From the NCBI GenBank assembly GCA_019096195.1, contig JAGTXK010000005.1, positions 124,001 through 188,000 of the forward strand: DNA of 64,000 nucleotides. The letters run 5' to 3'. A program made the position numbers and the translations under genes. The notes beneath the pieces were generated by a model. It made no database searches and had not been told where the DNA came from. It saw only the letters and a list, made by a program, of their open reading frames with translations. Origin of the DNA: Boletus sp. NGJ. Taxonomy: Eukaryota; Basidiomycota; Agaricomycetes; Boletales; Boletaceae. Of this stretch, positions 22,794 to 33,315 are shown in pieces (position 1 is the first letter of the stretch; each line of letters opens with the position of its first letter).

Positions 22794-25192
22794 ATGCAAT
22801 TCTTCAGGCTCCTCCACCGCCAGACAAAGTCAGAGGGCGACGTCTCCACCTTGGTGTTCCACCCAGGCTCGGCAGGGGTCACCGCCCCCATCTTCGACCC
22901 CATTCGCGAACTCTATGCGGCCCCGCCCACCGACCCAGTCCAAACCCGAATGGATCCAAATCCCACGGACAAGCTCAACGCACGGATCGCTGAATTGGAA
23001 GCGCAACTTGTTCGTTTCCAGGACCAACGCTCTACCCTCGAAGAAGACCTCGTCGACTACCGCGCGGACCTCCTCAACACCCGCGCAGGGCTCTACTCGG
23101 AGATGCTCCGTAGTGCGCGCCACCAACAGCGGGCCATGGACGACTTTAGGACCATCCGGAAGCTCGAGGCGAGGCATCAGCGCTTTTGTACCGTGTTGGT
23201 CGACATTGGTATACCTCGCTCGACCGTCGACCTGATTTGTCGAGTCATTCAGTCAGGAAACGGATCCCCAGACGACATCCTCCTGGACGCCATCAAGGAT
23301 GCCTCGAATGACGATACCGCCCTCTTGGCTAGGCTCAAACCCATCATCACGGACGAACGTACTCCCGAGCACTACCAGTCCGCTCTCAACTTGACGTTGA
23401 GCGTTCGCAAGGAACTCAAGTCTCAGAAGAAAAGGTCGAAATTTTGGAAGAGACTCGCTCAGGAAGACGATCGACACGCAAGCACCATCACCCCTTCCCC
23501 TTCGGATATTTCATCCGTTCGTCAAGACCTTTCTCCAGAGAGGCAGGCTGCATTGGACGCCCTCATCGCTCGCCGTCGTACAGTCAGGCATCCAGAGAGC
23601 AATGAATGTGATGTCTTTGGGGGTCAGCGAAGGGAATCGGCGTTGGACACGCTAGCTAGTTCTCTCGCATCTCGTCCGCGTCGTTCTATTCAGGAAGACC
23701 TAAGACTCTTCTCATCGCTCTCATCGTCTTCTGCTTCTTCCGCTTCGGCGACATATTTCTCCTACCTTTCGGGCCTTTCTCAGATTCCAAGAGAGTCTAC
23801 CACTGAGACGCCGACCATACATTCGCGTCTCCCGTACACGCTGTCCACCTCTCTGCGCCGTTCCTCCAGAAGTTCCTCCCAGTCTATCGTTCTCGGCAGC
23901 ATAAACCTAAATGTCTCTCGATCTTCCATAGACCCCACACTTCCGGAGGAAACAGAACAGCACACGGACCCCGAAACCGGTCCTGTATCTACGGTAACCC
24001 TCAGCCAAGATCTCCTTCAGGTTCGCCTGCCGTTCCTTTTCCCTATGTCTTATCTTTCACCAGCGCATTTTTACATTCATTTCCTTTCTAGAACATCAGA
24101 CGTGCGTCTCAAGGACACGCACACCGTCGCATGTCCTCATCAGCCTCGAGGCGTTCAGCACCCCCACGTTCGATCCGGTCTTCCTTCCGTCTCTCCGCGT
24201 TCTCGCCCATCCGGACGTATCGTCCCACCAGACCGCCGACGGTGCCCGACTCGGACATCTCAGGAAATATGACCATCGACACACCATCGTTCCACACGCC
24301 CGACCTCGCGATGAACACTAATGCCGATACGCCTGCGTCGAGCAACGAGGACACCCCATTCAATGATGCGCGTGCGCTGCCCAAGTACGGTGCTGATACA
24401 CCATTCTCGCCGACGGAGTTGGAGACGCAGGTAGCGTCGACGCCGTCGGACGGGTTCGTTACCTGTAAACCACTGTGTGGGAACATGTGTGCACACGACA
24501 TGCGATCCTTGGAGCAAGCGGATTGTTCCATGTCGACGACGATGACAGTGTCTACGTCAGTGTCTGCATCAGAGGCGAGCACACATGCACAAGATGGACA
24601 CGAGCGCGAAGACAGCCAGGCACATACGGACACGGGCACGGGCACCATCCCCCTCGGCGAATCTAACGACTCCCTCTTCACCGCCTCGGCTTCGGCCTCT
24701 GCATCCTCCTCGCTCACCGCGAACGAGACACTTGCGCCTACGACGCCTCCTACCCCTAGTTCCAGCCCCATCCCCAGCCCAAACCTCTTCGCGACCCCAC
24801 CCACTGGAACGGGCATTGGTTTTGGAACCGGCACACCGTCAGTCCGACGCAGCATGCTTCCCATACTCGCGAAACATCTGAGGCGGCTCTCGCTCTCGGG
24901 GACATCTCCAGAACGAGAACGGCTCGTGGATAAGCTGCGTGGGTTACGTTCGTTGTCGAGGTCCAGGCCCAGTTCTGGGTCTGGGTCGGGTTCGGGGTCA
25001 CCGCTTGGTAGCTCTGTGTGGCGGGGATCACCTGCCCGGTCCGAGTCGAGCAGGAGCGGGAGTCTTCATTTCAATCTCAATCTCAGCCCGAGTTCGAGTC
25101 CGAGTCCGAGTCCTGTCAAGGGGTCTGGGATCCCGGTGTTACAGAGAAGGATGACGATTCGTGCGCGGAGGACATCGGTGAGGAAGGTCTAG
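22794..25192 (+). CDS. Ser-rich coiled-coil protein of unknown function
   Basis: I do not recognise a family. Two exons (22794-24020 and 24092-25192) are joined by a 71-nt intron in frame. Residues about 60-130 form a coiled coil (KLNARIAELEAQLVRFQDQR and onward heptads). A helical section continues to about residue 230 and includes a charged KELKSQKKRSKFWKRL stretch. The rest is low-complexity: Ser/Arg clusters, Thr-Pro motifs (many NxDTP- and SP-type sites), then Ser/Gly repeats near the C-terminus ending in a basic KRMTIRARRTSVRKV-like tail. The pattern (coil plus disordered, phosphorylatable tail) suggests a cytoskeletal or signalling scaffold, which is only inference. Stop TAG at 25190-25192. 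Confidence 0.7.
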
Positions 25193-26535
25193 TGGGTGCA
25201 TCTGTTTTTTTGTCCCCCTTTTTTTCGTTTTCCTCTATTATTATTATTATTTACTTGTGGATGTTAGATGCATATTTTTTTGTTGTACATACAAATCCTG
25301 CACACGTCTCTCGAAGGAAGACTTCCTCAAATCTACGCGGTCCGAGCTCGAGACGGCCCAGGAACAGCTTTCCAAGCAAAAAATCCTCAATGAGACTTTC
25401 GAGACGGACCCTGCATTCGATAACCATTCCGCACAACCCTCAAGCGCGAGTGGAACGATGGGCGTCGACGACGCGGAGCACGCCGATTCTGTTCACTTCG
25501 TCTGCAGATATATCGATATATCGATAACCGCTGAACCGGAAGAGGCACGTGTTTTCGTTTTCGCTGATCCTTTGTGCTCACGGTGTAGGCAACATACGCG
25601 ACTGGGTTACATCCCTTGGTCGTCTGGATCGTTTGGAGTGGGATGTTTCGGGGGAGGGGGCTGGGTGGGTATGTCGGGGTACTGCGACCGTTTTAAATAG
25701 GTCTGCCATCGTGCTGGCTGGTTTCTGCCAGTGGTACCTCGGATCCGATGGTCAGAGCGTGTCATACCCCATTGCTCGTATCTCATCTGCGTTACCCACT
25801 TGACTGTAAATGGTACGGTGACCAGCAACCACCTTGTGATCAGCTTAATGCAACGGTAGTTTCTTCCCCGGCTGTTTTGTCGATGATATTTTTCCATTGT
25901 CGTCGCAGTTGAAACATGCGCGTGTGATCCGCCACTCCGGCGTAAAGGTAGTATGTATACATATTCCTGACCAGTGGCTGGGTTGGGCTTTGCCACTCGA
26001 GATGAGAATATAAGGAGAAGCGATCATCCTAGCTGAATTGGACGCTTGCATGATGTGAGTCGAAACGACTGCAGGCCACCAGCCTTGCAGGACGTAGGCT
26101 CGGAACATGCAGGCTCAGCTACGCCCAAGAACGTGCCGCCAATATCGCGCACGACAGGGAACAGGGAATTCCTCGCGCCGCTTGAAGTGGAGAAATTGAA
26201 GCTTCCTAGTACGATCGAACCCAAGAAGAAACGTCGTGAGTCGCCAGGAAGAGTCAGAGGAAACACAAACGCTCTATTGTCAATGAGTCTGATATCCCTA
26301 AATTATGTTAGATCGCACAAGCTCTATTATGATATGACACCTTGACCTTGACATGGTGTCGGTAGAAATAAGTGTTGAACGTTCGGCTAGCAGCTCTATG
26401 CAAAGTTGACACACCACGGGATCTGTCGGAAGTCGGAAGTGGGTACCAGACTGCTTTCTGATTCCCACACTTCGTTTCCTTCACAACCACTGACTTTTGA
26501 TTCTACTTCTCTTCGCGTACACGCTCGGATCCAGA
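25193..26535. other. Intergenic region, possible gene remnants
   Basis: Begins with the T-rich 3' UTR of the coiled-coil gene, including an (ATT)n tract near 25238-25252. A short plus-strand reading at about 25315-25450 (EDFLKSTRSELETAQEQLSK) has heptad character but no start, splice partner or continuation. It may be a relic. Minus-strand readings between 25850 and 26260 are unsupported. The last 200 bp are the probable promoter of the G-domain gene. Confidence 0.45.
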
Positions 26536-29500
26536 ATGTCGACAGAAAACACACGGGATTCAAGCTTCGAAAACATCCGAGAGAAATTTGGACGTTTCAG
26601 GGTCCTCATCGTGGGGCGGGCGAACGCTGGCAAGACGACCATTCTCCGGGGGATCTGTAACTCTACAGAAAACCCAGAGATCTACGACGGCGATGGGAAC
26701 AAGGTATGGTCCCAGTCGATGTATGCTGTCGTGGATTATGCTAACCCGCGCGACCAGATCGACCCGTCACAAGTCGAGGGATCAACGGGGGTGAGTATTG
26801 CTGCACGTCACGCATCGACACGGTGCAAGTAACGATTAACCTTGTTTAGCGCGGAATGCACAACACCGAGGATGAACTGATCTTCAGGAGCAACGATAAA
26901 CTCGTCTTTCATGATTCATCAGGTTTCGAAGCTGGTCGCGAAGATGAATTCCTGAATATGAAGGAATTTATTGCGGATCGTGCGAAGACTACTTTTCTCA
27001 AGAAGCGCATTCACGCGATATGGTAACGGGCGAAGCTGTATTACAGTACATTAATCAATTTACTCCCCTGGACAGGTACTGCATCCCAATGGATAAGCTT
27101 GATCGAGCAGTCCAACGGGCTGAGGAAAAGTTCTTTGAAGAATGTGACCCTGGAAATGGTGAGCTGATCTTCTTCATGTTTTTATTTCGAGCTCATGATC
27201 TGGTCAGTTCCTGTTGTAGTTTTATTCACCAAATTTGATGCACTACTTCCTGTAGCACTGGGGAAACTAGAACCTGCTGATCGGCGGTTACCATTACAGG
27301 AACGGCTGTCAAAGGCCAAGGCACTCATTGATGGGATTTTTAGTAGAGCTGATGTATGGGGTCGTCTTTCTCAAATGAAGCATGCCCCAAAATCAAGTGT
27401 CCAAATTGGAGGTTTGTGTCATGTTTTCTCATCAATATGCTCTCATGTACACTAGGCATGCATAAGTCCAATGAAGGATGCAAGAGTCTACTGGAAAGCA
27501 CTGCAAATGTCCTGGATGAAAGAGCTTTGCAAATGCTACTAGTTTCTGCCCAGGAAACAAACATAGGGCTTTGTATCAAATATGCAACTCAAGAGTAAGT
27601 CATGTATTCTAAAAACACTTATCTTTGATAGCCTGACACTTTCATTTGAACACAGTTTGATCTCTCGAGTAGATGAAGTATACAACCACACAATTCCCAT
27701 AAGCCATATGGAAAAAATCAAACTACATGAACTTGCAAAATGGTTTCCACATGTTCGGGTAAGGCATTATAGTTTTACATGTGATTTCAGTAGATGTGGC
27801 CTTATTGTTGATTCAATATTGATCACAGTTGGTGAGTTGTGAATTCTTGCATGTTTGTGATAGGGATTATATGTAGTGATCATTCCATGACCACCACCTT
27901 CTATTCTGGCAACGATAGTCTGAGTGCATTGTGACATATTGGTGACAGTGATCATGCTGATGGTCCCACCTCCATCTTTCTCCCTGTGCTGGCAATCATA
28001 GTTGGTGGGTCATGCACTGTACTGTTGGTGATGGTAATCATGCTGATCCCATGTCCATTTTTCATCTTGCTTTGGCAATTGTAGTGTGTGAGTTGTTCAT
28101 TGTGGTATGTTGGTGACAGTGATCATGCTGATGATCCCATGTCTATTCTTTATTCTGCTCTGACAATAACAGGGGGTGAGTTGTGCATTGTGGCATATTG
28201 GTGACAGTGATCATGCTGATGATCCCATATTCATTCTTCATCCTGCTTGGAAATCATAGGTTGTAAGTTGTGCATTGTGATGACAGTGGTCTTGCTAACA
28301 ATCCAATGTCCATTCTTCATCCTTCTCTGGAAATTACAGGAAGTGAGTTACATATTGGGTGTGTTGATAATATCATACTGATGATCTCATGTCCATTCTT
28401 CATCTTACTCTGACAATCAAAGTTTGTGAGTTGTACATTGTGATTTGTTGGTGACAGTGGTCATGCTGATAATTTCATGTCCATTTTTCATTCTGCTCTG
28501 TAAATTGTAGTGTGTGAGTTGGTGACAGTGTTTATGCTGATTATCTCATACCCATTCTTCATCCTGCTTTGGCAATTACAGGAAGTGAGTTGTGCATTAT
28601 AGCATGTTGGTCACAGTGACTTCACTAATAATTGTGCATTCTTTATTCTACTCTGGAAATCATAGGTTGTGAGTTTTGCATTGTGGCAGTTGGTGATAGT
28701 AACATACTGATACCCTGCCCATTCTTCATTCTGTTCTGGCAATTGTAGTGTGTGAGTTGTGCATTCTGGCATGTTGGTGATAGTGATCACACTAATGGTC
28801 CCATGTCTATTCTTCATCCTGCTCTGATCATAGTTGGTGAGTTGTACATTATGGCATGTTGGTAACAGTGATTATCCTAATAATCCAATGTCCATTCTTC
28901 ATATTGCTCTGGCAATCACAGCAGGTGAGTGTATCAATACATTGGTGACAATGATAACACTGATGATTTCATGTCCCTTCTTCATCCTACTCTGGAATCA
29001 TAGTTTGTGAGTTGTGCATTGTGAGAGTTGGTGACAAAGATTATGCTAATGATCCCATGCCCATTCTTCATGCTGCCCTGGAAATAAAGAGAGTGAGTTG
29101 TGCATTATGGCATGTTGAGAATAGTGATTATCCTAATAATCTCATATCCATTCTTCATCTTGCTTTGGCAATCATAGGAGGTGAGTTGTGCATTGAGGCA
29201 TGTTGGTGATAGTGATCACACTAATGATCCTATGTCCATAATTGTTCATTCTTCTCTGACAATTATAGTTTGTGAGTTGTGCATTGTGGCAAATTGGTAT
29301 CATGCTGATGATCCCATACCTATTCTTCATCCTGCTCTGGCAATCATAGGAGGTGAGTTGTGCATTGTGGCATGTGGCATGTGGTGTGTTGCTAACAGCA
29401 ATTGTATTGATGATCCAACGTCCATTCTTCATCCTGCTCTGGAAATCACAGGAGGTGAGTTGTCATAGTGGCATGTTGGTGACAGTGATCACACTAATGA

Positions 29501-30706
29501 TTCCATGTCTGTTCCTCATCTGACTTTGGCAACCATAGTTTGTAAGTAGTGGCATGTTTGTAACAGTGATCATGCTAATGATCTCATGTCCATTCCTTAT
29601 TTTGCCCTGGAAATGATAGAGAGTGAGTTGTCTATTTTAACATGGCAGTGGTAGTCATGCTGATAATTTTATCCTCATACTTCATGTCTGGAAATCATAG
29701 TTTGTAAGTCATGCATTATGGTATGTTGGTGACAGTAATCATGTTAATGATTTCAAATTCTTCATTCTACTGTGATAACCATAGTCTGTGAGTTATACAT
29801 GTAGCTTATAACATAATATGCATGCTAATACACCCATTTTTACCTTTCTTTTTATTATTGATGAATAGCATGTAAGTTGTTACTATTCATTAAGCCTTGC
29901 TAATAAATCCTATAGCTGGTATGTCTTGCAAATATCTACCATCTATTTGTTCTTATATATTTCAATAGGATGTGAGTTTGCTATATGAGGTATATTTCAT
30001 GACAACTTATTTGCATTATAATTCCAGCAGGTAATATTTTTGTATCTTATGATTTTTATTTATTTATAAAGTTTCAGGAGGTTGTTTTTATCACAAACTA
30101 TTCTATCACTTATTTATTGAATGGTTTTATCACTTCTAGCTACTTGATGACAGGCATGTATGTAACATTTTATTATTATTCCTTAGTTCATGCTAATATT
30201 TTATTAAATAGAGTCATTTGGGTACAACTGAAGCTCAGATGTCCAAACACAACTGGGTAAGCCTACTTCTATTTTAATTTTTGGAAGTAAACCTGATTAC
30301 AATAAAAGTTCAACTATGCTACATGGAAACAAATCCTTCAAGCCAGTGTTGGTGAGTTTCAATTATTATCTTATATCTAATAGCGAATACTACTAATTGC
30401 CCACAATATACTGTAGATATAGTTCTGATATTAGAGCATTCTTTCTACCTTTCCCAGCAAAATGGCCATAGACCATTTTTCACTGCTGCCCAGCTGTACA
30501 AAGCATCAAATATACCTGCTAGGGTTAGGAAGGCCCTGGAGGAAGTTGTCAAGCAATATGGCAGATTGTCTAACAGGGAAAAAGTGGATATGGTGTCAAA
30601 TATCATTCTTCAAAATCACATGGGTGGGTGGTTTGATATATCTTTCAAGATTTTATTCACTAACAATTTTATTTCAGAAATCCCAGCATATGCAAGAAGA
30701 CAATAG
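26536..30706 (+). CDS. P-loop G-domain protein with hyper-intronic 3' half
   Basis: N-terminal GTPase domain of a type common in mushroom fungi. Visible: VLIVGRANAGKTTILRGI (P-loop), VFHDSSGFEAG (G3, DxxG), VVVLFTKFDAL (G4, TKxD), LLVSAQ (G5-like). Exons, all in frame: 26536-26703, 26758-26790, 26850-27023, 27076-27158, 27208-27411, 27456-27594 and 27656-27758, ending FPHVR in phase 0. Then comes an array of intron-like units with 3-nt gaps (27759-30139). Phase-0 exons follow at 30140-30157 (LLDDRH), 30212-30256 (SHLGTTEAQMSKHNW) and about 30309-30347. Exon 30458-30623 has KALEEVVKQYGRLSNREK. The last, 30678-30706, ends at TAG. One junction (30348 or 30352) is uncertain. Whether the 3' exons belong to this gene or to a second one is unproven. 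CpG is normal at the 5' end and nearly absent from about 27.8 kb. Confidence 0.7.
27759..30139 (+). repeat. Tandem array of intron-like units separated by exactly 3 nt
   Basis: About 29 head-to-tail units. Each begins GTGAGT, GTAAGT or similar, contains a CTGAT/CTAAT branch-like motif and a pyrimidine-rich CCATTCTTCATCCTGCTC section, and ends CATAG, ACAG or GTAG. Period is mostly 80-91 bp up to about 29787; the last five units are non-repetitive and only 44-59 nt. The 3-nt gaps lie, for example, at 27829, 28002, 28085, 28173, 28260, 28340, 28423, 28511, 28582, 28666, 28749, 28834, 28922, 29004, 29090, 29178, 29269, 29350, 29452, 29539, 29620, 29701, 29785, 29869, 29916, 29969, 30028 and 30078 (start positions). 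One junction, at 27919, has lost its donor GT. Almost free of CpG. Either a chain of introns with one-codon exons or an intronic minisatellite. Confidence 0.9.
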
Positions 30707-31772
30707 TCTTGCACCAGGTCACAACCCCAAGTCATTCCAATGGTGAGGATTGAAGAAATGTTTGAAGGAAGATTGGTTTGAAAGCAGAAGATTATCCTGA
30801 TTGAATGTGTTTCATCTTGTGACTATCTATGAATAGTGAAATGTATTCTGGACCTGTGGAGTTGTCCAGCCTGAAGCCTCAAATGAGCAGTCTATGAAAA
30901 ATTCATTCATGGATCCTAGTGAGAGTGATTGCATCAATATAAACACTGCCTTTTTATTCTCATAAGAAGAGACACCTGAAGTATCTATGTCAGAATTTCC
31001 CTGAACTAAAGGTGCCCAACAGGGACAGTTAGCTCATCAGTGACTTCCATATAAATTGCCTGATCATCTTCACAAGGTCCATCATGTCCATGAGCCAGGA
31101 GTAGATAGTCCCTTGAGGAACTTTTATGATGCGACTCACAAGTACTCAGGCTGATACCCATCTATCAATATATGTATCAAGATGAATTGTGGATGGGGGG
31201 AGGTCATCAACAATGCACTTGTCTTCAAAGTGTTGGGTGACATTAATGATATCACTACAGAAGGAGATTTGCTGGCTGAATGGACATTCTGAGCGAATCT
31301 TGACGGTTTCTGTACCCAGGATATGGGCACTGTTCAACTTTATAAGGAACAACAGATCTGGTCCCTGTACAGTGTATAACCTGGGACATTTGAACTACTA
31401 GAAAATAGAAACCTGTCAGTTGGGTACAAAGAGGAAGCATGTAGTCATCATTTTCCGTGGGTCAAGCTCTCACCATGAAGGGTCTATTGTTGTTGAGTGG
31501 ATAGCCAAACTTTGGAGATGTTTGGAGACATGAGGTATTTGATCCATGCTGTCTGCCAGTGTGTGGGCACTGGGGATGTTTCAACCACCAAGCATCGACC
31601 TCCATGAGCTCAAAAAGGTGCTCGATGATTAAGAGGCATCGAGATCGTCGAGAACGCGGAAGAGAACGTGACCAGTCGGGGGACCGCTGAGCGTACTAAA
31701 GGTACGCTCCGTTTCAGTTCATAAACCTAGACCAGTTGAAACCTCCGTGTACACAGTTCAAGAAGATCCCAG
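30707..31772. other. CpG-depleted, decayed sequence
   Basis: Continues the low-CpG, TG/CA-rich composition of the array until about 31,600, where CpG-rich sequence resumes abruptly. A minus-strand reading at 31146-31352 (contains TIHLDTYIDRWVSA) looks protein-like, but its continuations are interrupted. It is probably a relic of a gene or mobile sequence that I cannot name. No terminal repeats were found. Confidence 0.5.
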
Positions 31773-33050
31773 ATGGACGAACTTAAAGTCGATTCTTTCA
31801 AGGGGATGCTCAAAGATACGTCTCTCTTCCTCGTCGCCGGACTCGCGTGGTATAGGCGCACTCACGTCACCCTCCGACGACGAACCACCTGTTCCATCCC
31901 ACATTACCTACCAACACGAAATCGACCACCTCACAAAATGTTCCAAAGTCACCGAGTCAGCCTTTCCAAACGTCCACACAGTCCTTGCAGAAGCCTCCTT
32001 TAAGCAGTCGTGGAACACGTGATAATGTCTGAGGCGAACGCATCGTTGACTGCCAAAGTCAACGCGCTCAAGGCCGAGGTTGCGCGATTCAAGGGGGAGA
32101 ATGTTGAGTTGAAAAGGGAAAATGGCACATTGAAGGGTACGAAGAGGAAAGCAGATATCTTGGAGTACAAGGTGGGTGTGCACACTGGAGTGGGATGAGG
32201 TGCTGGTGAGGGCGCTGAGATAAATGGACGAGTTGATCGCCCAAAATGTCGCGTAGAAGGAGAAGGAAATGTATGCGACGTATGCGGGATGTGATAAACG
32301 GTGAGTGGCTTGTCGGTGGTCCTGTCGAGTCGGGACTCATTGCCATCACTTTCGTTCATCGTGCGTCACAGTGAACAGGTCTTGACGCGCCAAGTCACGG
32401 TTTACAAGTCGAACGAGACTAACCAAGCGCGTCTCTTGGATGTCAGCTTGCACGTTGATCAAGACGACAAGCTGTCTCAGATATGGTCCTCGCCGATCTC
32501 GAACGGTCGGATAGTAGGGTCGCGGCCGTGGAAGGGAGGAACGTAGGTCCCCTCTCCTAGTGCTTAATGTCTATATCCTTAACATAAGATCATCGTGTAC
32601 GACGTATCAGGAGGAGTTGCGTGCCGAGAGCGAAGCACTGCGCTGTGCGTTTTGCTGTCTCTAGGTTGTATAGATCGAAGGTGATCAGCACAATACCGAA
32701 CCTGCACTAATCGCGCTCCTCGGCTCTCGATTCAACCAACGCAGATCTAACAGCCTAGCGTCTTTTTACCCAATCACAACTGTCCGTTGCACAAACCCAG
32801 CTCGCAAGACACAACGAAGTGGGCACGAAGCGAGATGGGAGGGGAAAAGGCAGGGCTACAAGCGCAAGTGGGCACACTCAAGCAGAAGGTTGCGACTATG
32901 CCGATTGCGATGAAATCAAGCAGGAGCTCGAGATCACGAAGATGAATTGGTGTATTCTCACAATACATGGTCCCTTGCCATACATGCGGTATATATTTGA
33001 TATTTTATCTCGCGCAGTCTACTTTCTCTCGATGTCTCGTTTCCCCAGCA
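31773..33050 (+). pseudogene. Doubtful coiled-coil gene or remnant
   Basis: An ATG at 31773 opens MDELKVDSFKGMLKDTSLFL. The natural-looking continuation (SPSDDEPPVPSHITYQHEID) is in another frame. After it come a coiled-coil stretch (LTAKVNALKAEVARFKGEN, about 32043-32180) and, after a gap, LQAQVGTLKQKVATMPIAM (about 32848). Composition is CpG-rich like functional genes. Frames change more often than plausible introns explain, so it may be a broken gene or one with several short introns. No family recognised. Confidence 0.3.
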
Positions 33051-33315
33051 CTCTGAATGAATCCACATGGAACGACCTTGAAGCTGCGGCGTCCACCTTC
33101 TGGCTGCTCCTTGTGAATCGGACCTCAAGAGCGATTCTGGCACGGCGACAGACGTACTTTTTGTTATACGTACATACACGCGGTATGTCACGAGTTCTGA
33201 TCTGCTCAATGTCAGATCCTAGCACTAGACAACTCGAAAGTCATAGCTGCTCTCCAGAGCTTTCAACTCGGACGTTGCATCCATACCCCCCAACCCCCAT
33301 CATTGGTAAGCCTTT

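Noticed and set aside
22830-24864. Minus-strand ORFs opposite the coiled-coil gene
   Set aside because: They mirror Ser/Arg-rich sense codons and lack motifs; the sense strand has heptads and a good intron.
29181-29468. Open frame across array units reading as a 28-residue protein repeat (DDPMSILHPALAIIGGELCI)
   Set aside because: The unit length is not a multiple of 3 and most units have stops in this frame; the opening is local and fits chance in TG/CA-rich repeats.
27829-29800. The array as a CRISPR-like or centromere-type satellite
   Set aside because: Units are contiguous diverged copies without unique spacers, inside a eukaryotic gene, and their ends are splice sites; no cas-like genes and no large uniform satellite.
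30707-31600. Possible transposon
   Set aside because: CpG depletion and broken readings suggest an old repeat, but no terminal repeats, target duplication or transposase motif could be seen.
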